Source: Duganella margarita (GTDB taxonomy: Bacteria > Pseudomonadota > Gammaproteobacteria > Burkholderiales > Burkholderiaceae_D). Taken from it: a DNA stretch of 64,000 nt. Shown piece after piece: positions 29,226 to 37,957 of this stretch; position 1 is the stretch's first letter; every line of letters begins with the position of its first letter. Both the position numbers and the translations under genes were made by a program. The notes beneath the pieces are model-generated. The model saw only the letters and a list, made by a program, of their open reading frames with translations. It made no database searches and was not told the DNA's origin. Location: the NCBI RefSeq assembly GCF_009857535.1, contig NZ_WWCS01000002.1:62001-126000 (forward strand), in the 5' to 3' direction.

Positions 29226-30161
29226 TCATGCTTCGGCGCAGAGGGTGGTGATGCCCGGCAAGTTGCAGGATGCCACCACGTCGCACACGGCGTCGATCGC
29301 GGCCTTGCGGGTGAAGCTTTTGCGCCACACGATGACCACGCGGCGCGACGGCGCCGGTTCCTCGAACGGGCGGAATTGCAGCATGCCTTCCTTGGTGTCC
29401 ATGTCCGGCACCGAGGCGCGCGGCAGCACGGTCAGGCCGATGCCGCTGGCTACCATGTGACGGATGGTTTCCAGCGACGACCCTTCAAAGGTGCGCTGCA
29501 TGCCATTGCCCGGCGCAGAGAAACGCGCCATCTCGGGACATACTTCCAGTACCTGGTCGCGGAAGCAGTGTCCGTTACCAAGCAGCAGCATGTTCTCGGT
29601 CTTGAGGTCGTCGGCGGGGATCAGCTTGCGCTTGGTCCACGGGTGCGCGGCCGGCATCGCCACCACGAAGGGTTCGTCATACAACACTTGCATGGCCATA
29701 CCGTGTTCCGGCAGCGGCAACGCCATGATGGCGGCGTCCAGTTCGCCCTGGCGCAACATCTCCAGCAGCTTGACGGTGAAGTTTTCCTGCAGGATCAGCG
29801 GCATCTGCGGCACGTTGGCTATCATGCCTTTGACCAGCGGCGGCAGCAGGTACGGGCCAATCGTGTAGATCACGCCCAGGCGCAGCGGTCCGGCCAGCGG
29901 GTCCTTGTTCTGCTTGGCGAGTTCCTTGATGGCGGCGGTTTGTTCGAGCACGCGCTCGGCCTGGGCGACGATCTGCGCGCCCAGCGGCGTGACGGAGATT
30001 TCGGCGCCGCCCCGTTCAAACAGGACCACGCCCAATTCGTCTTCGAGTTTCTTGATGGCGACCGACAACGTCGGCTGGGCAACGTAACAGGCTTCGGCCG
30101 CGTGTCCGAAGTGCTTCGCCCTTGCCACGGCGACAATGTATTTCAGTTCGGTCAGTGTCAT
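29226..30161 (-). CDS. oxyR: Hydrogen peroxide-inducible regulator OxyR
   Basis: LysR-family peroxide sensor. The redox pair is conserved at exactly the E. coli positions: Cys199 and Cys208 in GNGHCFRDQVLEVC. The N-terminal helix-turn-helix (about 1-60) is ELKYIVAVARAKHFGHAAEACYVAQPTLSVAIKKLE. 311 residues. ATG at 30161 is the family start, although the frame extends upstream. It is divergent from a PilT/PilU-type ATPase gene with a 99-base gap. Peroxide oxidation of the cysteines would activate defence genes, none of which lies beside it except possibly ubiA. Confidence 0.95.
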   Translation of the reverse strand: MTLTELKYIVAVARAKHFGHAAEACYVAQPTLSVAIKKLEDELGVVLFERGGAEISVTPLGAQIVAQAERVLEQTAAIKELAKQNKDPLAGPLRLGVIYTIGPYLLPPLVKGMIANVPQMPLILQENFTVKLLEMLRQGELDAAIMALPLPEHGMAMQVLYDEPFVVAMPAAHPWTKRKLIPADDLKTENMLLLGNGHCFRDQVLEVCPEMARFSAPGNGMQRTFEGSSLETIRHMVASGIGLTVLPRASVPDMDTKEGMLQFRPFEEPAPSRRVVIVWRKSFTRKAAIDAVCDVVASCNLPGITTLCAEA

Positions 30162-30260
30162 GAAGTTATTTGAACACAGGCGATGCTGGGATGCAATAAA
30201 GGAACGCCAAGTTGAGCTATTGTAGCGGAATATAATGCGACGACAATCCGAAAGGCGTAT

Positions 30261-31442
30261 ATGTCCACCACATTTGGTCCGGAAGAAGCTCAGGCCTATC
30301 TGCACAAGTTGCTGAAGGTGATGCACCACACCGGCGGTTCGGACTTGTTCATCGCCGCCGATTTCCCGCCCAGTATCAAGGCGCAAGGGGCGATGAAGCC
30401 GTTGAGCCAGCAGAAGCTGAGCGGCAGCGTGACGCGTGCACTGGCGCTGTCGATCATGAACGACAAGCAGCAGCGCGAGTTCGAGACCGAGCTGGAATGC
30501 AATTTTGCCATCTCGCTACCGGAGGTGTGCCGGTTCCGCGTCAATGTCTTCGTGCAGCAACAGCATGTGGGCATCGTGATCCGCACCATCGCCTCCGAGA
30601 TCCCGACTCTGGAAAAGCTGGAACTGCCGGAGGTGCTGAAGGACATCGTTATGACCAAGCGCGGGCTGGTGCTGGTGGTCGGCGGCACCGGTTCCGGCAA
30701 GTCGACCACGCTGGCGGCGATGATCGATCACCGTAACGCCCATTCGGCCGGCCATATCATCACGGTGGAAGATCCGGTCGAGTACGTGCACAAGAACAAA
30801 GCCTGCCTGGTCACGCACCGCGAGGTCGGCGTCGATACGCTGTCGTGGCACAACGCGCTGAAGAACACGCTGCGCCAGGCGCCGGACGTGATCCTGATCG
30901 GCGAGATCCGCGACACCGAAACCATGGAGCACGCGATTGCCTTTGCCGAAACCGGCCACCTGTGCCTGGGCACGCTGCACGCCAACAACGCCAACCAGAC
31001 CATGGACCGCATCATCAACTTCTTCCCGGAAGAGCGGCGCAACCAGCTGCTGATGGACTTGTCGTCCAACCTGCGCGCCATCGTTTCGCAGCGGCTGATC
31101 CGCACCGAGGATGGCACGGGCCGCAAGGCGGCGATTGAAATTTTGCTCAACACGCCCACCATCGCCGAGATGATTTTCAAGGGGAATTTCCAGAGCATCA
31201 AGGAGATCATGCACAAATCGCGCGAACTGGGCATGTGCACGTTCGACCAGGCGCTGTATGAACTTTATAATAAAGGCTATATTGCCTACGAAGAGGCGCT
31301 GCGCAATGCCGACTCGGCCAACGGCCTGCGCTTGCAGATCAAGCTGCACGGCGGCCGCGCCGAACCGGGCGAGGGCGGCGCCGCCTTTGGCGCGCTGAGC
31401 ATTGAACAAGAAGCAGCACCAGACCACGAATCCAACACCTAG
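30261..31442 (+). CDS. PilT/PilU-type ATPase, third paralogue
   Basis: 393-residue secretion ATPase close in sequence to the PilU at 24052-25188, but longer at the C terminus. Walker A GGTGSGKST is at 141-149. IITVEDPVEYVH, ILIGEIRDTETMEHAIAF and GTLHANNANQTMDRIINFFPEER follow. The last ~35 residues are a variable tail rich in Gly and Glu. No pilus genes adjoin it; it is divergent from oxyR and ten bases upstream of the heptose adenylyltransferase gene. It is probably an accessory retraction ATPase. TATAAT at 30231-30236 is a possible -10 element. Confidence 0.9.
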   Translation: MSTTFGPEEAQAYLHKLLKVMHHTGGSDLFIAADFPPSIKAQGAMKPLSQQKLSGSVTRALALSIMNDKQQREFETELECNFAISLPEVCRFRVNVFVQQQHVGIVIRTIASEIPTLEKLELPEVLKDIVMTKRGLVLVVGGTGSGKSTTLAAMIDHRNAHSAGHIITVEDPVEYVHKNKACLVTHREVGVDTLSWHNALKNTLRQAPDVILIGEIRDTETMEHAIAFAETGHLCLGTLHANNANQTMDRIINFFPEERRNQLLMDLSSNLRAIVSQRLIRTEDGTGRKAAIEILLNTPTIAEMIFKGNFQSIKEIMHKSRELGMCTFDQALYELYNKGYIAYEEALRNADSANGLRLQIKLHGGRAEPGEGGAAFGALSIEQEAAPDHESNT

Positions 31443-31451
31443 AAACCAGCC

Positions 31452-31931
31452 ATGCCTCAATTTGAAGAAAAAATCTGCACCCGCGAACAACTGGCCGCCC
31501 GCGTCGCGGCGCTGCCCAAGCCGGTCGTGCTGACCAACGGCGTATTCGACATCCTGCACCGCGGCCACGTCACCTATCTGGCGCAGGCGCGCGCGCTGGG
31601 CGCCTCGCTGGTGGTAGCCGCCAATACCGACGCTTCCGTCAAACGGCTGGGCAAGGGCGACGACCGCCCGCTCAACACCGCCGCCGACCGCATGGCGGTG
31701 CTGGCTGCGCTGGAGTCGGTCAGCTTGGTGGTGGACTTTGACGAAGACACCGCGCTGGAAGTGGTGCAGCAGGCGCGTCCGGAAATCTACGCCAAGGGCG
31801 GCGATTACCAGATGGATGCGATTCCCGAAGGTCAGGCGGTGCTGGCTTACGGCGGCCAGGCGGTCGCCATCGATTTCGAGCACGACCGCTCGACCACCAA
31901 GCTGCTGACCAAGGTTCGCACGTTCAAATGA
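31452..31931 (+). CDS. rfaE2: D-glycero-beta-D-manno-heptose 1-phosphate adenylyltransferase
   Basis: Makes ADP-heptose for the lipopolysaccharide inner core. It corresponds to the C-terminal half of HldE as a separate 159-residue protein, as is usual in betaproteobacteria. The nucleotidyltransferase motif is TNGVFDILHRGHVTYL (HxGH with HRGH), followed by ANTDASVKRLGKG and the late DRSTTKLLTK segment. The kinase half (rfaE1) is not in the window. Its stop overlaps the next start (ATGA). Confidence 0.94.
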   Translation: MPQFEEKICTREQLAARVAALPKPVVLTNGVFDILHRGHVTYLAQARALGASLVVAANTDASVKRLGKGDDRPLNTAADRMAVLAALESVSLVVDFDEDTALEVVQQARPEIYAKGGDYQMDAIPEGQAVLAYGGQAVAIDFEHDRSTTKLLTKVRTFK

Positions 31932-32215
31932 GACTGATCCTTATCCTGGTGGCGGTGCTGGCGTTTTTGCTGGCGCTGTGGGGACCGCCGCTGATGGTGG
32001 CGCGCCGCTTCTGGCTACGCGCCAATCCGTGGGCATTCCGTAGCCTGCGCTTCGTGCTGCCGGGGCAATTGATCACAGCAGTGACGCTGGCCTTTGCCGC
32101 CGAATTCTCCGGCTTGCGCAATCCGGCCGCCATCATGGCGGCCACGACGATTCTGGTGGGCTTGCTGGGCGCCGGCCTGCTGGCCCTGCTGGCGCTGTGG
32201 GCGGTCCGCCGCTAA
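31928..32215 (+). CDS. Hypothetical membrane protein, 95 aa
   Basis: Three hydrophobic segments (about 2-20, 44-60 and 68-92) with basic loops containing RRFWLRANPWAFRSLRF. Translationally coupled to rfaE2 by a four-base overlap. No family recognised; it may be a small integral inner-membrane protein. Confidence 0.6.
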   Translation: MRLILILVAVLAFLLALWGPPLMVARRFWLRANPWAFRSLRFVLPGQLITAVTLAFAAEFSGLRNPAAIMAATTILVGLLGAGLLALLALWAVRR

Positions 32216-32219
32216 CGCC

Positions 32220-32957
32220 ATGACAGCGACCGGAATCGACTTGCGCAGCTACAGCGCGCCATTCTCGGATGCGCACGATTTCGCCCAGATGGTGCTGCCG
32301 CTCAGGGGCAAGCTGATGCTGGATATCAACGGCGCCAGCGGTGTGCTGCATCCGCTGCGCGCTGCCTTCATCGCGCCGGGACTGGTGCACACGCAGTTTT
32401 CGCAGGAATCCAATCAATCGTTGATCCTCGACTTCGACCTGGCCGGTGTGGCGCCTGAGACGGCGGGGCGGCTGGCCGAACGTCCGTATGCGCCGATCGG
32501 GGCGGCGAGCGCCAGGCTGATCGACTTCATGGGCCTGATCTATGCGCAAGGCGCGGCCGGCGCCGGTGTACTGACGCACTGGACACCATTGCTGCTGGAA
32601 TCGCTGACCCACCAGCCGCTGCGGCCCGCCTCGCGCCTGCAGGCAGCGCTGACGCAGTTTGAAGCAGCGCCCGGCCAGCCATGGAATACCGATAGCATGG
32701 CGCGCCTGGCCTGCATGAGCGTCAGCAGCCTGCACCGCGTGTTCCGCGAAGAACTCGACACCACCCCGCAGGCCTGGCTGAACGCGATGCGGCTGCGCTT
32801 CGTCTGCCGCCAGCTGGTGGAATCGTCGCAGCCGATTGCACAGCTGGCCACGCAGGCCGGTTACGCCGACCAGAGCGCACTGACGCACGCCATGCGGCGC
32901 GCGATGGACATCACGCCGCTGGCTTACCGCAAGCAGGGCCAGACAAAAATCCGCTAG
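32220..32957 (+). CDS. AraC family transcriptional regulator
   Basis: 245 residues with an N-terminal cupin-like sensing region (about 20-110, LPLRGKLMLDINGASGVLHPLRAAFIAPGLVH) and a C-terminal AraC DNA-binding domain with two helix-turn-helix units (WNTDSMARLACMSVSSLHRVFREELDTTPQAWLNAMRL and PIAQLATQAGYADQSALTHAMRRAMDITPLAYR). ATG 32220 was chosen as the only start downstream of the preceding stop. Probably regulates the following DMT permease gene, which begins 60 bases downstream. Confidence 0.9.
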   Translation: MTATGIDLRSYSAPFSDAHDFAQMVLPLRGKLMLDINGASGVLHPLRAAFIAPGLVHTQFSQESNQSLILDFDLAGVAPETAGRLAERPYAPIGAASARLIDFMGLIYAQGAAGAGVLTHWTPLLLESLTHQPLRPASRLQAALTQFEAAPGQPWNTDSMARLACMSVSSLHRVFREELDTTPQAWLNAMRLRFVCRQLVESSQPIAQLATQAGYADQSALTHAMRRAMDITPLAYRKQGQTKIR

Positions 32958-33017
32958 TCCCACACAATCCTTGCGCGGTGCGCGCCGCCACAATGGTTCC
33001 CGGAAAAGGAGAACTGT

Positions 33018-33965
33018 ATGTGGTATGGCGTGTTATGCGGCCTTGCGGCCGGAGCCTTCTGGGGCATGATTTTTGTGATGCCGCGCTGGCTGGCGGAATT
33101 TTCGCCGATGGAGCTGGCGCTGGGACGCTACCTGGCCTATGGCCTGATGACCTTGTTGTTACTATTGCCGCGCCTGAACGGCCTGCTGCGCCGCGTGACG
33201 CGGGCCGAGTGCGCGGTGCTGTTGCGGCACGCGCTGGCCGGCAACATCGTCTATTACCTGCTGCTGTCGACCGGCGTGCAACTGGCGGGCGTGGCGGCGG
33301 CGTCGCTGATCATCGGCATGCTGCCGTTGAGCGTGACCCTGCTGGGGCGACGCGACCATGGCGCCTTGCCACTGCGGCAACTGGCGTGGCCGCTGACGCT
33401 GGTGGCGGCGGGCATCGTCTGCATCAACCTGGACGTGTTCACGCATGCGCAGGGCGCGACGCAGCCTTGGACCAAGGTGGCGCTGGGCATGTTGTGCGCG
33501 TTCGGCGCGCTGCTGTGCTGGACGTGGTACGCGGTGGACAACGCCCGCTTCCTCAAACGCAACCTGCATTTCAGCGGCGCCGAGTGGTCGGGCTTGTACG
33601 GTTTAAGTACCGGCCTGGTGGCGCTGGCCTTGGGGGCGGTGGTAATGGCGGTTGGCGGCGACGGTGCAGCGGGGCGCGACTGGTGGCGTTTCTGGAGCGT
33701 GGTGACGATCGTCGCGCTGGGCGCGTCGGTGATCGGCAACCAGCTATGGAACCTCGCGAGCCGGCGCGTGCCGGTCACGCTGTCGGGCCAGCTGCTGCTG
33801 TTTGAAACCCTGTTCGGCCTGTTGTACGGCTTCCTCTACCAGCACCAGATGCCGCGTCCGCTGGAACTGCTGGCCATCGTGCTGCTGATCGCCGGCGTCG
33901 CCGGCTCCGTATGGAAACACCAACCCGGGGTCAGGTCTCCCATTTCTACAGGAGCTGAGCCGTAG
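33018..33965 (+). CDS. DMT superfamily (EamA) permease with repeat-derived C terminus
   Basis: 315-residue inner-membrane transporter with ten hydrophobic segments in two EamA repeats. GGAG about eight bases upstream supports ATG 33018. The last ~14 residues (QPGVRSPISTGAEP) and the stop codon come from the left arm and loop of a REP-like inverted repeat starting at 33925, so the natural end has been replaced. The likely original protein ended shortly after the final helix (GVAGSVWKH). Probably controlled by the AraC regulator upstream. Substrate unknown. Confidence 0.88.
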   Translation: MWYGVLCGLAAGAFWGMIFVMPRWLAEFSPMELALGRYLAYGLMTLLLLLPRLNGLLRRVTRAECAVLLRHALAGNIVYYLLLSTGVQLAGVAAASLIIGMLPLSVTLLGRRDHGALPLRQLAWPLTLVAAGIVCINLDVFTHAQGATQPWTKVALGMLCAFGALLCWTWYAVDNARFLKRNLHFSGAEWSGLYGLSTGLVALALGAVVMAVGGDGAAGRDWWRFWSVVTIVALGASVIGNQLWNLASRRVPVTLSGQLLLFETLFGLLYGFLYQHQMPRPLELLAIVLLIAGVAGSVWKHQPGVRSPISTGAEP

Positions 33966-34013
33966 CAGCCGGCTAGGGTTGAGGTCGTGTAGAAATGGGG
34001 GACCTGACCCCGG
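33925..34013. repeat. REP-like 26-bp inverted repeat (hairpin) with GGGGTCAG core
   Basis: Arms at 33925-33950 and 33988-34013 are complementary over 26 bases with a single mismatch that can pair as G-U, around a 37-base loop. The arms contain GGGGTCAG and its complement CTGACCCC. The left arm lies inside the 3' end of the permease gene and the right arm ends three bases before the convergent trmL stop. It may act as a two-way terminator. A related palindrome is at 52851-52878. Confidence 0.85.
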
Positions 34014-34016
34014 AGT

Positions 34017-34487
34017 TCAGGCGCCGCCGGCGTAGCCGTTCTGGCGCCAGGCTTCGAAGACCACCACGGCGACGGTGTTGGCGAGGTTCATGCTGCGGTT
34101 GTCGGGCCGCATCGGCAGGCGGATGCGTTGCGCCGGCGGGAAGGTGTCGCGCAGCGCTGGCGGCAGGCCGGCGGTTTCCGAGCCGAATACGAACACGTCG
34201 CCCGGCTGGAAGCTGGCTTGGGCGAACGGCGACGAGCCGTGCGTGGTCATCGCGTACATGCGCGCCGGGTCGGGCTGAATCTCGGCCAAGAAGGCGTCCC
34301 AGTCCTTGTGCACTTTCATGCGGGCATATTCGTGGTAGTCCAGGCCGGCGCGCTTGAGCTTGGCGTCTTCCAGCGGGAAGCCCAGCGGTTCGATCAGGTG
34401 CAGCTGGGCGCCGGTGTTGGCGCACAGGCGGATGACGTTGCCGGTGTTCGGCGGAATTTCTGGGTGGACCAGGACGACGTGGAACAT
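34017..34487 (-). CDS. trmL: tRNA (cytidine(34)-2'-O)-methyltransferase TrmL
   Basis: SPOUT-family enzyme methylating the 2'-OH of the wobble base of certain leucine tRNAs. 156 residues with the family pattern FHVVLVHPEIPPNTGNVIRLCANTGA at the start, FGSETAGLP (SAM knot) and the final IRLPMRPDNRSMNLANTVAVVVFEAWRQ. It lies 19 bases downstream of the comF-like gene on the same strand. Confidence 0.95.
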   Translation of the reverse strand: MFHVVLVHPEIPPNTGNVIRLCANTGAQLHLIEPLGFPLEDAKLKRAGLDYHEYARMKVHKDWDAFLAEIQPDPARMYAMTTHGSSPFAQASFQPGDVFVFGSETAGLPPALRDTFPPAQRIRLPMRPDNRSMNLANTVAVVVFEAWRQNGYAGGA

Positions 34488-34506
34488 GCTTTTTTCCTTT
34501 GCTATA

Positions 34507-35412
34507 TCAGTGCGGCGGCGTGCGGGCGAACACGAAGTTGCTGACCCGCGCGGCGCCGTGGCGTTTTAATGTTGCCGCCACTTCGTTCAAGGTGCGGCCG
34601 CTGGTCATGACGTCGTCGACGACGCCGATGTGGCGACCTGCCACCAGGGCGGCGTCCGGCACCGCGAAGGCGCCGGCGATGTTCTGCTGGCGCCGTTCGG
34701 GGGCGACGCTGCTCTGGGCGGCGGTTTCACGGACCCGCTGCAACAGGCGCGGCGCCAGCGCGATGCCCAGGCCGCGTGCCAGCGGCCGGGCGATTTCCAG
34801 TGCCTGGTTGTAGCCGCGTCCCGCCAGCCGGCGCGGTCCCAGCGGCACCGGGCACAGCAGGGCGGGCAAGGCGACATTGCCTTCAGCCAGCACGGCGTCG
34901 CGCAGCAGACGCGCGCACAGCGGGGCCAGCGCCAGGCGGTGGCCGAATTTCAACTGCAGCACCAGCTGGTCGACCGGCAAAGCGTAGTCGGCAGCGGCCA
35001 GCGTGCGGTCGAAGGCCGGCGGGGCGGTCAGGCAGACGCCGCACAACTGGCCAGCCATCGCCGTTCGCCCAGGCGCGCCGGGGCGGCCTTGCGGCGCTCC
35101 CGCTGTTGCCTCAACAGCACCCGACGCCTGGCCGGGCAGCGGGTTGGCGCAGCGCGGGCAGCGGGCGATGGCGGCGGCGGGACCGAAGAATTGCGCTGCG
35201 CAGCCGGCACACAAGGCGTCGTCGCTGTCGCCGCCGCACAGGGCGCAAGCGCTGGGCAACAGGTGGCGCAGCAGGCCACGCGCACTATGTCGCAGCAACG
35301 CGCGTAGCCTCGCGCCGCACGCTGGCCCCGCAGCCGCAGCCGCAGCCAGCGCCGCATCCGGCGCCGTACTAGTCGCCGGATCGCCGGCCGTAGCCCCGAT
35401 CTTGTCATTCAT
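34507..35412 (-). CDS. ComF family phosphoribosyltransferase-like protein
   Basis: 301 residues. An Ala-rich N terminus of about 50 residues precedes a double zinc ribbon (CALCGG, CAGC, CPRCANP, CGVC) and a PRTase-like domain with LCPVPLGPRRLAGRGYNQALEIARPLA and the PRPP loop VVDDVMTSGRTL. ComF proteins assist DNA uptake in competent bacteria, but its exact role here is inference. It is divergent from the methyltransferase gene and precedes trmL. Confidence 0.88.
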   Translation of the reverse strand: MNDKIGATAGDPATSTAPDAALAAAAAAGPACGARLRALLRHSARGLLRHLLPSACALCGGDSDDALCAGCAAQFFGPAAAIARCPRCANPLPGQASGAVEATAGAPQGRPGAPGRTAMAGQLCGVCLTAPPAFDRTLAAADYALPVDQLVLQLKFGHRLALAPLCARLLRDAVLAEGNVALPALLCPVPLGPRRLAGRGYNQALEIARPLARGLGIALAPRLLQRVRETAAQSSVAPERRQQNIAGAFAVPDAALVAGRHIGVVDDVMTSGRTLNEVAATLKRHGAARVSNFVFARTPPH

Positions 35413-35508
35413 GCCACGCCTCCGCCCTGAAAACCGCTCCGGTCGTCGTCGCGATGGCGTTCAACCATGTACACTGCCGACATTATCGCATTACAACGAC
35501 CTATCATC

Positions 35509-36432
35509 ATGCAAGTCCCCGCCAATCCCCCCAAACTGAGCGCTCCGATCGACCTCGAGCGCGTCCGTCAGCTGTTTTCCCGTCCGCAACGTATTGCCCC
35601 GGCCGATTTCCTGCGTCGGGAAATATCATCGCGCATGTTCGACCGGCTGGAATTGATTAAAATAGCGCCTTCGCGCGTTTTGGATGCCGGCTGCGGCAGC
35701 GGCGCCGATCTGCCGTTGTTGCAAAAAGCCTATCCCACCGCCCAGATTGTGGGCCTGGACGCCGCCGAAGCGATGCTGCGCACGGCCCAGGGCCCGGGCG
35801 CCAAGTCGTCGTCGCTGAACCAGCTGCTGAGCAAGCTATTGCCGTCAAGGAGCGGCGTCGAGCTGCTGTGCGGCGATTTTGCCGACTTACCGCTGGGCCC
35901 GAACTCGCTGGATCTGGTCTGGTCCAACCTGGCGCTGCACTGGCACCCGCAGCCGGACCGCGTGTTTGCCGAATGGCGCCGCGTGCTGCGCGTGAACAGC
36001 CTGCTGATGTTTTCCTGCTTCGGCCCGGATTCGCTGCGCGAGCTGCGCACCGCCTTTGCCGAAGCCGACCTGGCGCCGCACGTGTTGCCCTTCGTTGACA
36101 TGCACGATTTCGGCGATCAGCTGGTCGAAGCCGGGTTTTCGACCCCGGTGCTGGACATGGAAACCATCACCGTGACCTACGATACGCCGCTGGCGTTGTT
36201 GTCGGACGTGCGCGCTTTGGGCGGCAATCCGCTCACCACGCTGCGCCGCAGCATGATGGGCAAGGTGGCCTGGCAACGCATGCTGGGCACGCTGGAACGG
36301 GGCCGCCGCAGCGACGGCAAACTGGGCTTGACCTTCGAGGTTATCTACGGCCACGCGTTCCGCCCGGCGCCCAAGGTGACTTCCAAGGGCGAAGCGATCA
36401 TCCGCTTCGATCCGCCGCGCAAGCCGCGCTAA
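35509..36432 (+). CDS. BioC-like SAM-dependent methyltransferase
   Basis: Class I methyltransferase with motif I VLDAGCGSGADLP, then LDLVWSNLALHWHP and VLRVNSLLMFSCFGPDSLRELRTAF, a pattern found in malonyl-ACP methyltransferase BioC, the first step of pimelate formation for biotin. No bio genes adjoin, so the name is tentative. ATG at 35509 (MQVPANPP) is preferred to ATG 35467, as the upstream codons lie in the narrow divergent gap with comF; neither has a clear ribosome site. About 307 residues. Confidence 0.82.
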   Translation: MQVPANPPKLSAPIDLERVRQLFSRPQRIAPADFLRREISSRMFDRLELIKIAPSRVLDAGCGSGADLPLLQKAYPTAQIVGLDAAEAMLRTAQGPGAKSSSLNQLLSKLLPSRSGVELLCGDFADLPLGPNSLDLVWSNLALHWHPQPDRVFAEWRRVLRVNSLLMFSCFGPDSLRELRTAFAEADLAPHVLPFVDMHDFGDQLVEAGFSTPVLDMETITVTYDTPLALLSDVRALGGNPLTTLRRSMMGKVAWQRMLGTLERGRRSDGKLGLTFEVIYGHAFRPAPKVTSKGEAIIRFDPPRKPR

Positions 36433-36445
36433 ATGCGGGTTTCAT

Positions 36446-36476
36446 GTTGCCATGCGGCGTAGGGCCGTATGGCAAC
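36446..36476 (+). terminator. Hairpin after the BioC-like gene
   Basis: GTTGCCATGCGGC (36446-36458) pairs with GCCGTATGGCAAC (36464-36476) with one G-U pair and a five-base loop, 14 bases after the stop. There is no strong U-run, so termination is inferred. Confidence 0.45.
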
Positions 36477-36491
36477 ACCATAGTTTATTGC

Positions 36492-36521
36492 TTGATGTGC
36501 TACGTTTTTGTTCTATATAAT
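36492..36521 (+). promoter_or_regulatory. Putative sigma-70 promoter of the cox operon
   Basis: TTGATG (36492-36497), 18 bases, then TATAAT (36516-36521), about 190 bases upstream of ctaC. The -10 is a perfect consensus. The long leader to the gene holds no recognisable gene; its role is unknown. Confidence 0.5.
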
Positions 36522-36712
36522 CAATCACTAACTTTGCCACCATGGCAAACAAGGTATCGAATACGAACGTGCAGTGAATTAAGCAGAAGCATTAAGCAGA
36601 ATCGCGCATCCAACGATGCGGTGGTTGTTTAAGGAGCGTCGCCGGTTCAGTTCACCGATAGCCGGCAGGACGTTAAAAAAATATTTTAATTTCTTGGGCA
36701 GTTGGGGAAAAC

Positions 36713-37942
36713 ATGACATATGCGAAGCGACTTCAAGCGTTGATGTTCGGGCTGGCCATGCTGGCCGCCGGGGCACCAGCGTGGGCAGCTGACACCGCAA
36801 CCGGCGCCGCAGCCGGCACCTACGGCGCCGCCACCGGGGGTACCGGCGGCCCCATAGCCGGCGAACTGAACCTGCAACCACCCGCCACCCGCATCGCCAC
36901 CGAAGTCTACGACCTGCACAACTGGATGATGGGCGTCTGCCTGGTCATCTTCATTGCAGTGTTCGGCGTGATGTTCTATTCGATCTTCAAGCACCGCAAG
37001 TCGCTCGGCCACAAGCCGGCCACCTTCCACGAATCCACCGCTGTCGAGGTGGCCTGGACCATCGTGCCGTTCCTGATCGTGATCGGCATGGCGCTGCCCG
37101 CCACCCGCACCGTGGTCGGCATGAAGGACACCTCCAACGCCGACATCACCATCAAGGTCACCGGCATGCAGTGGAAGTGGGGCTACGATTACCTGAAAGG
37201 CGAGGGCGAGGGGATTTCCTTCCTGTCCAATCTGTCGACGCCGCGCGCGCAAGTCGGCGCGCCAGGCTTCGCGCCGACCGAGAAACGTGGCGACAACTAT
37301 CTGATGGAAGTCGATAATGAGGTGGTGGTGCCGGTGCACCGCAAGATCCGCATGATTACCACCGCCAACGACGTCATCCACTCATGGTCGATTCCGGCGT
37401 TTGCGGTCAAGCAGGATGCGATTCCCGGCTTCGTGCGCGACGCCTGGTTCAAGGCCGAACACACCGGCACCTTCCGCGGCTACTGCTCGGAGCTGTGCGG
37501 CAAGGAGCACGCCTTCATGCCGATCGTGGTGCGGGTGGTCAGCGACGCCGACTACAAGGTCTGGGTCGACGGCAAGAAGAAGGAAATGGCGGCGCTGGCC
37601 GATGATCCGAACAAAACCTGGACCATTGACGAGCTGAAGACCAAGGGTGAAAAAGTCTACAGCACCAACTGCGTGGCCTGCCACCAGGCCAACGGCCGCG
37701 GTTTGCCTTCGACCTACCCGGCGCTGGACGGTTCGCCGGTGGTGACCGGACCGAAAGCGGAACAAATCAGCGTGCTGTTGCACGGTAAAAAGAGCGGGAA
37801 ATATCCCGTCGAAATGCCTTCTTGGAAGCAATTGTCGGATACGGATATCGCGGCTGTCATTACTTACACCCGCAATAGCTGGACGAACAAGGCTGAGGAA
37901 AACATCGTTCAACCAGCCGAAGTTGTGGCTGCACGTAAGTAA
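36713..37942 (+). CDS. ctaC: Cytochrome c oxidase subunit II with haem c domain
   Basis: CuA-bearing subunit of an aa3-type oxidase that accepts electrons from cytochrome c. Signal peptide (APAWAAD cleavage near 25), two transmembrane helices (about 65-85 and 105-125), and a periplasmic cupredoxin domain with CSELCGKEHAFMPIVV for CuA. At the C terminus a fused cytochrome c domain carries CVACH, followed by an MPSW segment whose Met is a likely axial ligand. 409 residues, the long caa3-like form. First gene of the cox operon, 15 bases from ctaD. Confidence 0.95.
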   Translation: MTYAKRLQALMFGLAMLAAGAPAWAADTATGAAAGTYGAATGGTGGPIAGELNLQPPATRIATEVYDLHNWMMGVCLVIFIAVFGVMFYSIFKHRKSLGHKPATFHESTAVEVAWTIVPFLIVIGMALPATRTVVGMKDTSNADITIKVTGMQWKWGYDYLKGEGEGISFLSNLSTPRAQVGAPGFAPTEKRGDNYLMEVDNEVVVPVHRKIRMITTANDVIHSWSIPAFAVKQDAIPGFVRDAWFKAEHTGTFRGYCSELCGKEHAFMPIVVRVVSDADYKVWVDGKKKEMAALADDPNKTWTIDELKTKGEKVYSTNCVACHQANGRGLPSTYPALDGSPVVTGPKAEQISVLLHGKKSGKYPVEMPSWKQLSDTDIAAVITYTRNSWTNKAEENIVQPAEVVAARK

Positions 37943-37957
37943 TCAGGAGCGTTACAG

